Source: Marinobacter mobilis
Lineage (GTDB): Bacteria > Pseudomonadota > Gammaproteobacteria > Pseudomonadales > Oleiphilaceae
Reading direction: 5' to 3'
Assembly (NCBI RefSeq): GCF_900106945.1
Contig: NZ_FNNE01000008.1
Span: 113,719 to 177,718, forward strand
Length of the DNA stretch: 64,000 nucleotides
Positions 37,247 through 46,777 of the stretch are shown here, piece by piece; the first letter of the stretch is position 1, and each line of letters starts with the position of its first letter. The position numbers were made by a program, and so were the translations under genes. The notes beneath the pieces are model-generated. The model was not told the DNA's origin and made no database searches. It saw nothing but the letters and a program-made list of their open reading frames with translations.

Positions 37247-38443
37247 ATGAAGTTCCCGGTACTCTATCTGCGCAAGGGCGCGGAACGCAGAATCAAGGCA
37301 GGGCATCTGTGGGTATACAGTAATGAGGTGGATGCCCGGCGTTCCCCGTTATCGGGCTTCGAGCCTGGTGATCAGGCGGAGCTGCGAAGCGCATCTGATC
37401 GCCCGCTGGGCACTCTCTTTGTCAATCCCCACGCCCTGATTTGCGGTCGCCTGATCAGCCGGGATCCGGAACATGGCATGACGCCTCAGCGCCTGACCCA
37501 GCGTATGGAAGTGGCGCTCGCCCTGCGTGAAAAACTGTTTGATCAGCCTTACTACCGCTGGGTGTTTGGCGACAGTGATGGCCTATCGGGGCTTGTGGTT
37601 GACCGCTTTGGCGATAGCGTGGTCATCCAGATCTCTACGGCAGGCATGGAGCAGTTGCGGGATGCCATTGTCCGCGCAGTACAGCGCCTGGCGCACCCGA
37701 AATCCATTGTGTTGAAGAACGATGGCAAGATGCGCAGCGTGGAAGGGTTGCCCAGTTACATCGAGCAGGTTGAGGGCGTTGCGGCAGAGACTCTGACCGT
37801 CATCGAAAACGGCGTCCGTTTTGAGGTGCCGTTGAGTGGTGGTCAGAAAACCGGTTGGTTTTACGACCACCGTATGAACCGCCAGCGTCTTCAGTGTTAT
37901 GCCCCGGGCAAGCGGGTGCTGGATGTATTCAGCTACGTGGGCGGCTGGGGTGTGCAAGCGGCGAGTGCCGGCGCCGCTCAGGTGACCTGCATAGACAGCT
38001 CCTCGCTGGCCATTGATGCGGTGCATCACAATGCGTCAATCAATGGGCTGGACAACGTCGACACCATTGAAGGTGATGCATTCGACGCTCTGAAAGCGCT
38101 GGCGGCCGAAAAAGAACGGTTCGATGTAGTGGTGCTGGATCCGCCGGCCCTGATTCCCAGACGTCGTGATCAGAAAGCCGGGGAGCAGGCCTATGCCCGT
38201 CTCAATCAGCTGGGCCTGAGGTTATTGGCGAAGGATGGTGTGCTGGTGTCCGCCTCCTGTTCCATGCACCTGTCTCAGGAGCGGCTCGTTGACATCATTC
38301 GCAGCAGCGGCCGCAAGATCGACCGCTTTGTCCAGCTGCTGGAGCAGGGGCATCAGGCGCCGGATCACCCGGTGATTCCGGGGATTCCGGAAACCGACTA
38401 CATCAAGTCCTGTTTTGTACGGTCACTGACCGGGTTCTTCTGA
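37247..38443 (+). CDS. rlmI: 23S rRNA (cytosine-1962-C5)-methyltransferase, RlmI family
   Basis: 398 residues with an N-terminal PUA domain (VLYLRKGAERRIKAGHLWVYSNEVD), a central segment VFGDSDGLSGLVVDRFGD, and a SAM-binding Rossmann domain: KTGWFYDHRMNR, VLDVFSYVGGWGVQAASAGA (motif I) and VVLDPPALIPRR (motif IV). The catalytic cysteine lies in VSASCSM. RlmI modifies C1962 of 23S rRNA using AdoMet. The 3' end overlaps the convergent imelysin gene by 21 nt. Confidence 0.92.
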   Translation: MKFPVLYLRKGAERRIKAGHLWVYSNEVDARRSPLSGFEPGDQAELRSASDRPLGTLFVNPHALICGRLISRDPEHGMTPQRLTQRMEVALALREKLFDQPYYRWVFGDSDGLSGLVVDRFGDSVVIQISTAGMEQLRDAIVRAVQRLAHPKSIVLKNDGKMRSVEGLPSYIEQVEGVAAETLTVIENGVRFEVPLSGGQKTGWFYDHRMNRQRLQCYAPGKRVLDVFSYVGGWGVQAASAGAAQVTCIDSSSLAIDAVHHNASINGLDNVDTIEGDAFDALKALAAEKERFDVVVLDPPALIPRRRDQKAGEQAYARLNQLGLRLLAKDGVLVSASCSMHLSQERLVDIIRSSGRKIDRFVQLLEQGHQAPDHPVIPGIPETDYIKSCFVRSLTGFF

Positions 38444-39229
38444 CTCAGCGACGCCGCTGCTTTCCCCGGTAACCGGCGGCTCATGCGGTGCCAGGGAAAG
38501 GTCGTCGGGCAGCCCGCCTGGGCTGTGGGCTGAGGTCAGCGCGGCGCTCAGGCGGCTCTGCTCAGCGGCGGCGCACAAGGGTTCAGCACTGCGCTTGAGC
38601 AGATTTGATATCAGCCGGGTCAGGTCTCGGCGTCGTCCCGGAATATCCATGGTGTCCGGATCTTCGGCGCCGCCGACGAATTTTTGTGCCTGATCCTCCA
38701 GGCTCTCTCCAGGATTACCCCAAAGCATGAACTCCAGTGGGTGGAAGCCCAGCGTCAGGTAGCCAAAGTCGGTGGACTGGTGTTCCGTGGTCAGAAAATC
38801 CGGAGTCAGCGGGACTTCCGAATACACCAGGCCGCTGTGGGGGTAGCCCGGCACCTGATCCAGGTAGCCTGGTATCAGCGGCCAGCCATCGACGGTGTCA
38901 CGGTCATCGGTGACGTGCGGGGGGAGCAGACCTGCGAGGCGGTAGCCGGTGGCGAGCAGGCGATAGTGGTTGTGGGCCTGCGTCCAGATTTGCTGGCTGG
39001 TGCCGAGAGTATCTGCTGTTGGTGTATCGAGGAAGCCGGTCAGGGCCTGGTGAAGCTCGGCGGTGCTGTCGCAGACCGCCTGGCTGTGCCGGCTGACCCA
39101 GGTGGTGGTCTCGCTATTTGTCACTGTCTTGTCTGGAATGGGGAGCGGCGCCTGGCCGGGCTCTGTCGTCGGGTTACAGGCCGACAGCGCAAGGGCGGAG
39201 AGCAGGGTGGCGCGGAGTTGCCATTTCAT
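38423..39229 (-). CDS. Imelysin-family (M75-like) lipoprotein
   Basis: 268 residues from the ATG at 39229. The N-terminus MKWQLRATLLSALALSACNP has a lipobox (LSAC) with Cys18, so it is probably a lipoprotein on the periplasmic side. Helical repeats follow, and the imelysin signature GxHxxE is present as GFHPLEFMLWG, with STDFGYLTLG just before it. Such proteins are linked to iron uptake (ICMP/EfeO-like) rather than proteolysis. No iron transporter gene lies nearby, so the role remains open. Confidence 0.82.
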   Translation of the reverse strand: MKWQLRATLLSALALSACNPTTEPGQAPLPIPDKTVTNSETTTWVSRHSQAVCDSTAELHQALTGFLDTPTADTLGTSQQIWTQAHNHYRLLATGYRLAGLLPPHVTDDRDTVDGWPLIPGYLDQVPGYPHSGLVYSEVPLTPDFLTTEHQSTDFGYLTLGFHPLEFMLWGNPGESLEDQAQKFVGGAEDPDTMDIPGRRRDLTRLISNLLKRSAEPLCAAAEQSRLSAALTSAHSPGGLPDDLSLAPHEPPVTGESSGVAESEEPGQ

Positions 39230-39242
39230 CGTTGAATCACAC

Positions 39243-39899
39243 TCAATCACGCAGTGAAATGATGTCCCAGCCTTTCTGCTGCGCCAGGCGCTGCAGTGTC
39301 GGGTCCGGGTCTACGGCGACCGGGTGGCACACTTTTTCCAGCAGTGGGATGTCGTTGTGGGAATCACTGTAAAACCAGGCGCCCTCAAGGCTGGCATTAT
39401 GGTCGTCGAGCCACTCCTGCAACCGGGTCACCTTGCCATCCTGAAAGGAGGGGGTTCCCGCAACGCGACCGGTATAACGCCCGTTGACCTGTTCCGGATT
39501 GGTGGCAATCAGGTGTTCTATGCCCAGCAGTTCGGCCACCGGTTCGGTAACAAAGTGGTTGGTGGCGGTAATGATCATCAGGGTATGGCCCTGATGGCGG
39601 TGGTGGTCCAGAAGTTCGGTCGCCTTGTCCTGCATGATCGGCCGGATTTTCTGATCAACAAACTGCTGCCGCCATTGCATCAGCTGGGCCGTATCGTGCT
39701 GGGCCAGGGGCTCCAGAGCAAAACTCAGGTAACGGTGGATATCGAGTTCACCGTTCAGGTATTCCTGGTAGAACTGATCATTGGCCTTGCGATAACGCTC
39801 GGCATCGACAATGCCTGCCTCCACCAGGAACTCTCCCCAGGCATGATCGCTGTCCCCTGCCAGCAGGGTGTTGTCGAGGTCGAAAATAGCTAGCGTCAC
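39243..39899 (-). CDS. HAD-IB family phosphatase (SerB-like)
   Basis: 218 residues. Motif I is AIFDLDNTLLAGDSD (Asp7, Asp9), motif II is MIITATNHFV, a lysine occurs in QDGKVTRLQEW, and motif IV is WFYSDSHNDIPLLEKV. The helical cap between motifs I and II is the subfamily IB arrangement. Relatives beside rppH in pseudomonads are annotated as HAD hydrolases without a known substrate. Divergent from rppH; the imelysin gene begins 14 nt after its stop. Confidence 0.88.
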   Translation of the reverse strand: MTLAIFDLDNTLLAGDSDHAWGEFLVEAGIVDAERYRKANDQFYQEYLNGELDIHRYLSFALEPLAQHDTAQLMQWRQQFVDQKIRPIMQDKATELLDHHRHQGHTLMIITATNHFVTEPVAELLGIEHLIATNPEQVNGRYTGRVAGTPSFQDGKVTRLQEWLDDHNASLEGAWFYSDSHNDIPLLEKVCHPVAVDPDPTLQRLAQQKGWDIISLRD

Positions 39900-40071
39900 C
39901 TAAGGCTCCTTGCATACGGGATTGTCGGAAGCGGTAAGTCTACCACGGTGTGTTTGCGCCGGCTTCGTTTGCCGAAACATGGTCTTTCTGTAAGAATGAA
40001 GCCAACTTGGACAATTTTTACCGACAGGAATCTACTGGCAAAACAGTAGTCATGAATCAGAGGGCTGTGCC

Positions 40072-40602
40072 GTGATCGACTCGGATGGTTTCAGGCCCAA
40101 CGTCGGAATCATTTTGGCTAACCACAGGGGACAGGTCCTCTGGGCAAGGCGAATAGGGCAGGACTCCTGGCAGTTTCCTCAGGGTGGGATCAAAACCCAC
40201 GAATCCCCTGAAGAGGCACTGTATCGGGAGCTTCAGGAAGAAGTCGGGCTGGAGGCTGCGGATGTGGAAATCATCAGCTGTACCCGGGGCTGGCTGCGAT
40301 ATCGTCTTCCCAGACGGATGGTGCGACATAACTCGCACCCCGTGTGCGTGGGGCAGAAACAGAAATGGTTCCTGCTGAGGATGCTTTCACCGGATGCACA
40401 GGTACGTGTGGACGGTACGGATTCGCCGGAATTCGACGGCTGGCAATGGGTGAGCTATTGGTATCCCCTTGGCCAGGTGGTTTCCTTTAAACGGGAAGTG
40501 TATCGGCGTGCATTGAGGGAGCTGGCGCCGCGGCTGTTCCGAAGCATGGAGCAGCGGCACCGGGGCGAAGCGCTTCCCCGCATGAAGAACCAACAGAGGT
40601 GA
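40072..40602 (+). CDS. rppH: RNA pyrophosphohydrolase
   Basis: 176-residue Nudix enzyme that removes pyrophosphate from 5'-triphosphate RNA and so starts mRNA decay. It begins at [20 protein letters not shown] mirrors the E. coli start MIDDDGYRPNVG. The Nudix box [23 protein letters not shown] is perfect. W-x-FPQG (SWQFPQGG) and the conserved basic region RYRLPRRM follow. Directly upstream of ptsP (11-nt gap), a pairing found across gammaproteobacteria. Confidence 0.97.
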   Translation: MIDSDGFRPNVGIILANHRGQVLWARRIGQDSWQFPQGGIKTHESPEEALYRELQEEVGLEAADVEIISCTRGWLRYRLPRRMVRHNSHPVCVGQKQKWFLLRMLSPDAQVRVDGTDSPEFDGWQWVSYWYPLGQVVSFKREVYRRALRELAPRLFRSMEQRHRGEALPRMKNQQR

Positions 40603-40613
40603 TGGACTGAACC

Positions 40614-42926
40614 GTGGCGATGCTCAACGTACTGCGAAACCTGGTACAGGATGTCAACAGTGCCCAAGATCTGAAGGAGGCGCTGGAAATCATCGTGTCC
40701 CGTGTGCAGTCCGCCATGGATACCGAGGTGTGCTCGGTTTACCTGCTGGACCCGGACAGCAATCGCTACATTCTGATGGCAACCGAGGGGCTGTACCGGG
40801 AGGCAGTTGGCAAGGTTAGCCTTGGATATTCCGAAGGTCTGATCGGCCTGGTGGGCTCCCGCGAGGAGCCGATCAACCTCGAAGATGCCCCCTCTCATCC
40901 CCGCTACCGTTATTTCCCCGAAACCGGTGAAGAGCGTTTCCGTTCCTTCCTTGGTGTTCCCATCATTCACCATCGCCGCGTTCTTGGCGTGCTTGTGGTG
41001 CAGGAACGGGAGACCGCCCGCTGCTTTGATGAAGGTGAAGAAGCCTTCCTGGTGACCGTGTCTGCACAGCTGGCTGGCGTGATAGCCCACAGTGAGGCGA
41101 CCGGTGCCATCAGTGGGTTGTCGCTGACCGGTGAGCAGGCCAAGGACGTCTGTTTTAACGGGGTGGCCGGAGCCCAGGGCGTGGCCATTGGTGAGGGGGT
41201 GGTGGTTTACCCGGCGGCGGATCTCGACGCGGTGCCGGAAAAACAGATTGAAGACATTGAGCAGGAGTTGGCCCTCTTCGGTGTTGCGGTTACGGCGGTT
41301 CGCGAAGACATCGAACGGGTGGCGGAACGGCTTGCGAGTCAGTTACGGCCGGAGGAGCAGGCGCTGTTTGAGGTGTACCTGCGAATGCTCAGTGACGAAG
41401 CGCTGCCGGGAGAAGTGGTCAACCGGATCCGCGATGGGCAGTGGGCTCAGGGGGCGCTGAAACAGGTGGTGCAGCAGTATGTGCGTCACTTTGAAATGAT
41501 GGACGACCTGTATCTGCGCGAGCGGGCTGTTGATATCCGCGATCTGGGCCGGCGTTTGTTATCGCACCTGCAGGAAGGTGATCCGCAGGACCGGGTCTAC
41601 CCCGAGAAAACCGTTCTGGTCAGTGAGGAGCTGACGCCCGCGATGTTGGGTGAAGTGCCCCGGGGGCAGCTGGTAGGACTGGTGTCGGTGCGCGGCTCGG
41701 GCAACTCCCATGTGGCCATTCTGGCCAGGGCCATGGGTGTACCGACGGTCATGGGGTTGGTGGACATTCCGGTTAATCAGCTTGATGGCCGGGAAATGAT
41801 TGTCGACGGCTTTGAGGGGCAGATCTATGCCTCGCCCTCGCAGGAGTTGCGAAACTTCTACCAGGATATCTGCGACGAAGAGGATGAACTGGTCAAGGGG
41901 CTCGAGGCCTTGCGGGACAAGCCCTGCGAGACCACCGATGGTCACCGTGTTTCATTGCTGGTCAATACCGGCCTGATGACGGATGTGGTTCGTTCGCTGA
42001 GTCACGGCGCTGAAGGTATCGGGCTGTACCGGACGGAAGTCCCATTCATGATCAAGGATCGCTTTCCGTCCGAACAGGAGCAGCGGGAGTATTATCGCGA
42101 GCAGCTGGAAGCCTTTGCTCCCAACCCGGTCACCATGCGTACCCTCGATATCGGTGGCGACAAGGCATTAACGTATTTCCCGATCCAGGAAGAAAACCCG
42201 TTCCTGGGTTGGCGTGGGATCCGGGTAACTCTGGATCACCCTGAGATTTTTCTGGTGCAGGTGCGCGCCATGCTCAAGGCCAGCGAGGGGCTGAACAATC
42301 TGCAGATCATGCTGCCGATGATCAGCAATATCTCTGAAGTGGAAGAGTCGTTGCACCTGATCTACCGGGTTTATCATGAAGTCCGCGAAGAAGGATACGA
42401 CATCCACATGCCGAAAGTCGGGGTGATGGTGGAGATCCCGGCAGCGGTCTATCAGGTGCGGGAGCTGGCGGATCGTGTGGATTTTCTGTCGGTGGGATCC
42501 AATGACCTGACTCAGTACCTGCTGGCGGTCGATCGTAATAACCCTCGCGTCGCCCAGCTTTACCATTCCTACCATCCGGCGGTGTTGCAGGCCCTGGTGA
42601 GGATTGCCCAGGACGCGCATGCCGTGGGCAAGCCCGTGAGTATCTGTGGAGAGCTGGCCGGTGATCCGGGGGGGGCGGTGCTGCTGATGGCTATGGGCTA
42701 TGACGCTTTGTCGATGAACGCGGCCAGCCTGCCGAAGGTCAAATCGGTGTTGCGAAGTCTGAGTCGGGAGTGGGCGATGCAGCTGCTGGAGGATGTCCTG
42801 CTGCTGGATTCCCCCCATGTGATCAAAAGTTGTGTTGATCTGTCGTTACGCAGTGCGGGCTTTGGTCGTTACCTGCGCCCCGGCAAGAGTTCAGTGACGG
42901 CGAGGCCGGAGCCGTCCCATGTGTGA
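40614..42926 (+). CDS. ptsP: Phosphoenolpyruvate-protein phosphotransferase of the nitrogen PTS (EI-Ntr)
   Basis: 770 residues. An N-terminal GAF domain (about 15-165: SLGYSEGLIGLVGSREEPINLEDAP) senses small molecules, then the EI phosphotransfer domain with GVAGAQGVAIGEGVV and the active histidine in GNSHVAILARAMGVPTVMG (His366), and a C-terminal PEP-binding barrel with GLYRTEVPFM, RTLDIGGDKAL, GVMVEIPAAV, SVGSNDLTQYLLAVDRNNP and ISICGELAGD-type segments. It feeds phosphate into NPr and PtsN, linking nitrogen and potassium status. GTG at 40614 or ATG two codons later is the start. Confidence 0.97.
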   Translation: MAMLNVLRNLVQDVNSAQDLKEALEIIVSRVQSAMDTEVCSVYLLDPDSNRYILMATEGLYREAVGKVSLGYSEGLIGLVGSREEPINLEDAPSHPRYRYFPETGEERFRSFLGVPIIHHRRVLGVLVVQERETARCFDEGEEAFLVTVSAQLAGVIAHSEATGAISGLSLTGEQAKDVCFNGVAGAQGVAIGEGVVVYPAADLDAVPEKQIEDIEQELALFGVAVTAVREDIERVAERLASQLRPEEQALFEVYLRMLSDEALPGEVVNRIRDGQWAQGALKQVVQQYVRHFEMMDDLYLRERAVDIRDLGRRLLSHLQEGDPQDRVYPEKTVLVSEELTPAMLGEVPRGQLVGLVSVRGSGNSHVAILARAMGVPTVMGLVDIPVNQLDGREMIVDGFEGQIYASPSQELRNFYQDICDEEDELVKGLEALRDKPCETTDGHRVSLLVNTGLMTDVVRSLSHGAEGIGLYRTEVPFMIKDRFPSEQEQREYYREQLEAFAPNPVTMRTLDIGGDKALTYFPIQEENPFLGWRGIRVTLDHPEIFLVQVRAMLKASEGLNNLQIMLPMISNISEVEESLHLIYRVYHEVREEGYDIHMPKVGVMVEIPAAVYQVRELADRVDFLSVGSNDLTQYLLAVDRNNPRVAQLYHSYHPAVLQALVRIAQDAHAVGKPVSICGELAGDPGGAVLLMAMGYDALSMNAASLPKVKSVLRSLSREWAMQLLEDVLLLDSPHVIKSCVDLSLRSAGFGRYLRPGKSSVTARPEPSHV

Positions 42927-43033
42927 GGAAAGGCGGGCCTCAAAAGCGCTGGTATTGACCCCGTTTGTAGGGTGAGATTACTAAAAACGATTGCTAACGT
43001 AGGGTGTTCTCGTACTCAACCTTCGGAAAATGA

Positions 43034-44278
43034 ATGATGGCAGTAACCCATACAGAGATTAAGCCGAAACCGCGCATTGGTTTGGCCCTTGGCGGGGGCG
43101 GACCGTTGGGGGGTATCTACGAGATTGGTGCCTTGCGTGCCCTGGATGAGGCGCTTGATGGCCTCGATTTCAACGACATTGATGTCTACGTTGGCGTGAA
43201 TGCCGGCTCTTTTGTTGCCGCCAATCTGGCCAATCAGGTTACCACTGCCCAGCTGTGCCGGATTTTTGTGCGTAACGAGGCGGAAGTGCATCCGTTCCAC
43301 CCGGAAGTATTCTACCGGCCGGCGTTGCGGGAATTCGGCAGCCGGTTGTTGTCGGTTCCGCGGTTGGTGGCGACGGCAGTTTCACGTTTTGTTAATAACC
43401 CCTATGACCAGAGCCTGCTGGAAGCCTTGACGATTCTGGCCCAGGTGGCGCCGTCGGGGCTGTTCGATAATGAGGGCCTGCACGACTACCTGAAGCGCGC
43501 ATTTACCATGCTGGGGCGGGCAAACGACTTCCGTCAGCTCAAGCGTAGTCTGTATATCGTGGCGACGGATGTAGAAAGCTCCGAGCCGGTGTGTTTTGGC
43601 GCTCCGGGTTTTGACCACGTGCCTATTTCAAAAGCCATTCAGGCAAGTACCTCGGCACCGGGCATCTATGTTCCGGTCAACGTCGATGGCCGTTATTACG
43701 TCGATGGTACTCTGCGTAAGGCATTGCATGCCTCTGTGGCCTTCGAGGATGGCGCAGATCTGGTGTTTGCGGTTAATCCGCAGGTACCGATTGATGCCAG
43801 TGCGGCGGTGCGTGCGGGGACCATGTCACCCGGAATGCTGACCCATTCCGGGATGCCGAATCTGCTCTCCCAGACGTTCCGTACCATGGTTTATTCGCGA
43901 ATGCAGTCAGGTATTGCCCAGTATTCCCGCGACTATCCGGACAAGGAGCTGCTGTTATTCGAGCCCACCCGTGATGACGCCAAGCTGTTCTTCTCCAATG
44001 TGTTCAGCTTCCAGTCACGCCGGATGGTGTGCGAGCACGCCTACCAGATGACACGGCGGGACCTGCTTAACCGGGCGGATGAGCTGGAGCCCAGGCTTCT
44101 GCGTTACGGTATCCGGCTGCGCCGTGATCGCCTTGAGGATGAACAGCGCACCATCAGTACCAGTCTGTATGGTGAAATGCTTCCGCTGTACGTCGCCAGG
44201 GACCGTCGTAAGGCCCAGAAGGGGCACTTTGGGGCAGGGCTGGATGGCGTGGCCGAAATGATTCAGAAAGCGCTCTGA
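43034..44278 (+). CDS. Patatin-like protein with altered catalytic motif
   Basis: 414 residues with a clear patatin fold: oxyanion loop GLALGGGGPLGG (residues 16-27), then the elbow DVYVGVNAGSF where GxSxG reads Gly-Val-Asn56-Ala-Gly, so the nucleophile serine is replaced by asparagine (codon AAT, 43199-43201). Later come SKAIQASTSAPGIYVPV and the acid motif VDGT (Asp224) in place of DGG/DGA. The asparagine suggests an inactive or non-lipolytic protein. C-terminal 130 residues are basic and helical. No signal peptide. It follows ptsP by 107 nt and may have its own promoter. Confidence 0.85.
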   Translation: MMAVTHTEIKPKPRIGLALGGGGPLGGIYEIGALRALDEALDGLDFNDIDVYVGVNAGSFVAANLANQVTTAQLCRIFVRNEAEVHPFHPEVFYRPALREFGSRLLSVPRLVATAVSRFVNNPYDQSLLEALTILAQVAPSGLFDNEGLHDYLKRAFTMLGRANDFRQLKRSLYIVATDVESSEPVCFGAPGFDHVPISKAIQASTSAPGIYVPVNVDGRYYVDGTLRKALHASVAFEDGADLVFAVNPQVPIDASAAVRAGTMSPGMLTHSGMPNLLSQTFRTMVYSRMQSGIAQYSRDYPDKELLLFEPTRDDAKLFFSNVFSFQSRRMVCEHAYQMTRRDLLNRADELEPRLLRYGIRLRRDRLEDEQRTISTSLYGEMLPLYVARDRRKAQKGHFGAGLDGVAEMIQKAL

Positions 44279-44302
44279 CGCGTCCTTGTGACATCGGCGG
44301 TT

Positions 44303-44662
44303 TCAGGTGTCTCTGGAGCCGCCTTCCTGTTGCAGCCGATCCAGGTACCGCTGCCAGAAGCGGTCCTGATGTTCGCCCAGCTCCCTCAGATAACCCCAGG
44401 TATAGAGTCCTGAGTCGTGGCCGTCACTGAAGGCCAGCTTCAGGGCGTAGTTGCCCACCATCTCTGCAGCCGTCAGCTGCACGTCGCGCTTGCCGGTTTG
44501 CAGCACCCCGGGTCCCATTCCGTGTCCTCGGACTTCAGCCGAGGGAGACAACACCCTGAGCAGTTCAAAGGGAAGCTCATAGTGCGTACTATCGGCATAG
44601 CTCAGCTCGAGAAAACGACTCTGCTTGCGGATCCGGATGTTGGTGGGGCGTTGATCGTTCAT
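44303..44662 (-). CDS. DUF971 / gamma-butyrobetaine hydroxylase-like N-terminal domain protein
   Basis: 119 residues from the ATG at 44662 (MNDQRPTNIRIRKQSRFLEL). The single domain matches the small DUF971 fold: LSYADSTHYELPFELLRVLSPSAEVRG, then VGNYALKLAFSDGHDSGLYTW. Stand-alone forms are thought to bind metal or serve Fe-S/Mrp-type functions, but no role is established. It lies downstream of hslV-hslU on the same strand, as in pseudomonads, with a gap of about 65 nt. Confidence 0.85.
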   Translation of the reverse strand: MNDQRPTNIRIRKQSRFLELSYADSTHYELPFELLRVLSPSAEVRGHGMGPGVLQTGKRDVQLTAAEMVGNYALKLAFSDGHDSGLYTWGYLRELGEHQDRFWQRYLDRLQQEGGSRDT

Positions 44663-44726
44663 GGTTCGGCTCGTTGAAACGATGATCCGGCGCCACACCC
44701 GGCGGCCGGATCATCGCGGGGTGGGA

Positions 44727-46055
44727 TCAGAGAATGTAGCGGCTGAGGTCTTCGTCTTCAGACAGCTCGCCGAGCTTCTCATCCACGTAGGCCGCGGTCA
44801 CCTCAAATCGCTCGGACACCTGATCGCCGGCATCGAATGAAAGGCTCTCCAACAGCCGTTCCAGTACGGTATGGAGTCGGCGGGCACCGATGTTTTCGGT
44901 GGTTTCATTAACCTTCCAGGCTACCTCGGCAAGGCGGGCGATGGCATCATCAGTGAAGCTGAGCTGGACCCCTTCGGTCGCGAGCAATGCCTGGTACTGC
45001 TGGACCAGGGAGGCGTCGGGCTCGGTCAGGATACGTTTGAAATCGTCCGGGGTCAGGGCCTGCAGTTCGACCCGGATTGGCAGGCGCCCCTGCAGTTCCG
45101 GAATCAGGTCTGATGGCTTGGCCAGATGGAAGGCGCCCGAGGCGATGAACAGAATGTGGTCGGTGCGCACGGAGCCAAACTTGGTACTGACGGTGCTACC
45201 TTCAATCAGCGGCAGAAGGTCGCGCTGTACCCCTTCCCGGGATACGTCGGTGGAAGCATTTTCGGAGCGTTTGGCCACTTTGTCGATTTCATCGATAAAC
45301 ACAATGCCATTCTGTTCGACGGAGTGGATTGCCTTCTGTTTGATCTCTTCTTCGTTGACCAGCTTGGCGGCTTCTTCGTCCTTCGCCCGACGCATGGCAT
45401 CGACGACTTTCATCTTGCGGGTTTTGCGGCGTTCGGAGGACAGATTAGAGAACATGTTCTGCAGCTGGGAGGTCATCTCCTCCATGCCTGGAGGGGCCAT
45501 GATCTCAACCCCGGGGCCGCTGCTGCTGAGCTCGATCTCGATTTCCTTGTCGTCAAGCTCTCCTTCCCGCAGCTTTTTGCGGAACATCTGCCGGGTGCCG
45601 GATTCCTGATTGTTACGGGCTTCATCTTCAAAGCCCCGGGCGGGGGGGAGCAGGGCATCGAGGATGCGGTCTTCGGCAGCGTCAAGGGCACGGTTTTCAT
45701 GCTGCTTCATTTCTTTTTCGCGGACCAGCTTAACCGCCATGTCGACCAGATCTCGAATGATCGATTCTACATCGCGGCCAACGTAGCCCACTTCGGTAAA
45801 CTTGGTGGCCTCTATCTTGAGGAACGGTGCGTCGGCCAGCTTGGCCAGACGCCGGGCAATTTCAGTTTTTCCCACACCGGTAGGCCCGATCATCAGGATG
45901 TTCTTGGGGGTGATCTCGTCGCGCAGTGTGCTGTCGAGCTGCATCCGGCGCCAGCGGTTGCGCAGCGCAATGGCCACTGCACGTTTGGCTTCACCCTGAC
46001 CAACGATGTGCTTGTTGAGTTCGTGGACAATTTCTCGGGGAGTCATTGCAGACAT
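44727..46055 (-). CDS. hslU: ATP-dependent protease ATPase subunit HslU (ClpY)
   Basis: AAA+ unfoldase of 442 residues that feeds substrates to Hsl[28 protein letters not shown] opens the protein, Walker A is [15 protein letters not shown], the pore motif [10 protein letters not shown] follows, then the intermediate I-domain (about 110-240, charged), Walker [12 protein letters not shown] and sensor regions [15 protein letters not shown]. The extreme C-terminus LSRYIL docks into HslV. It follows hslV by 12 nt. Confidence 0.98.
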   Translation of the reverse strand: MSAMTPREIVHELNKHIVGQGEAKRAVAIALRNRWRRMQLDSTLRDEITPKNILMIGPTGVGKTEIARRLAKLADAPFLKIEATKFTEVGYVGRDVESIIRDLVDMAVKLVREKEMKQHENRALDAAEDRILDALLPPARGFEDEARNNQESGTRQMFRKKLREGELDDKEIEIELSSSGPGVEIMAPPGMEEMTSQLQNMFSNLSSERRKTRKMKVVDAMRRAKDEEAAKLVNEEEIKQKAIHSVEQNGIVFIDEIDKVAKRSENASTDVSREGVQRDLLPLIEGSTVSTKFGSVRTDHILFIASGAFHLAKPSDLIPELQGRLPIRVELQALTPDDFKRILTEPDASLVQQYQALLATEGVQLSFTDDAIARLAEVAWKVNETTENIGARRLHTVLERLLESLSFDAGDQVSERFEVTAAYVDEKLGELSEDEDLSRYIL

Positions 46056-46067
46056 GGTTGCTCCGGA

Positions 46068-46598
46068 TCAGTCGTTGGTGGACAGCACTTCAATGGTGCG
46101 GTTGTGATTGGTATAGATACAGATATCCGCAGCGATATCGAGGCCCTTCTCGACAATCTCGTGGGCACTGAGCTCGGTGTTTTCCTGCAGTGCTCGACCG
46201 GCAGCCTGGGCAAAGGGGCCGCCGGAGCCGATGGCGATCAGGCCATTTTCCGGTTCAATAACATCGCCGTTGCCGGTGATGATCAGCGATGCGGTCTTGT
46301 CGGCCACCGCCAGCAGTGCCTCGAGTCGGCGTAAGGCGCGGTCGGTACGCCAGTCCTTCGCCAGCTCAACGGCAGCCCGGGTCAGGTTGCCCTGGTGCTT
46401 TTCCAGTTGTGCTTCAAAGCGTTCAAACAAGGTAAATGCATCAGCAGTACCGCCGGCAAATCCGGCCAGTACCTGGCCATTGTAAAGGCGCCGGACCTTG
46501 CGTGCGTTTCCCTTCATGACGGTATTGCCCAGTGAAACCTGGCCATCGCCACCGATAGCGACTTCACCGTCGCGGCGCACGGAAAGAATCGTAGTCAT
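46068..46598 (-). CDS. hslV: ATP-dependent protease proteolytic subunit HslV (ClpQ)
   Basis: Threonine peptidase of 176 residues from the ATG at 46598. After Met removal Thr2 of [21 protein letters not shown] is the nucleophile; the frame is open to 46739 but homology starts here and GGAG precedes the [28 protein letters not shown] and [18 protein letters not shown] are diagnostic. Forms a double hexamer with HslU caps and degrades misfolded proteins. A sigma32-type promoter candidate lies about 105-135 nt upstream. Confidence 0.97.
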   Translation of the reverse strand: MTTILSVRRDGEVAIGGDGQVSLGNTVMKGNARKVRRLYNGQVLAGFAGGTADAFTLFERFEAQLEKHQGNLTRAAVELAKDWRTDRALRRLEALLAVADKTASLIITGNGDVIEPENGLIAIGSGGPFAQAAGRALQENTELSAHEIVEKGLDIAADICIYTNHNRTIEVLSTND

Positions 46599-46702
46599 GT
46601 TGGCTCCAATTGCCCGAAATAGGTATGAGGAACATCTGGGCGACACCCGTGCGCAACAAGGACTTGCCGGGGGTGCTCGATGGCTCCTGTCTGTGTTGGA
46701 AA

Positions 46703-46731
46703 TTAATGGTGGCGGCCCCCCGGATTTCAAG
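46703..46731 (-). promoter_or_regulatory. Candidate sigma32 (heat-shock) promoter of hslVU
   Basis: Read on the minus strand, CTTGAAA (46731-46725) and CCACCATTAA (46712-46703) stand 12-13 nt apart, close to the sigma32 pattern CTTGAA-N13-17-CCCCATTA. Transcription would start about 100 nt before the hslV ATG. hslVU is a classic heat-shock operon, which supports the reading. Confidence 0.55.
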
Positions 46732-46777
46732 GCGAACAACCAGCCGGGGGGATGAAAAATTGGTAAGAGGCGGGGGC

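Noticed and set aside
40052..40075. Seven-codon ORF ending on the rppH GTG start (GTGA overlap)
   Set aside because: Tempting as a leader peptide, but it has no Shine-Dalgarno and such short ORFs occur often by chance.
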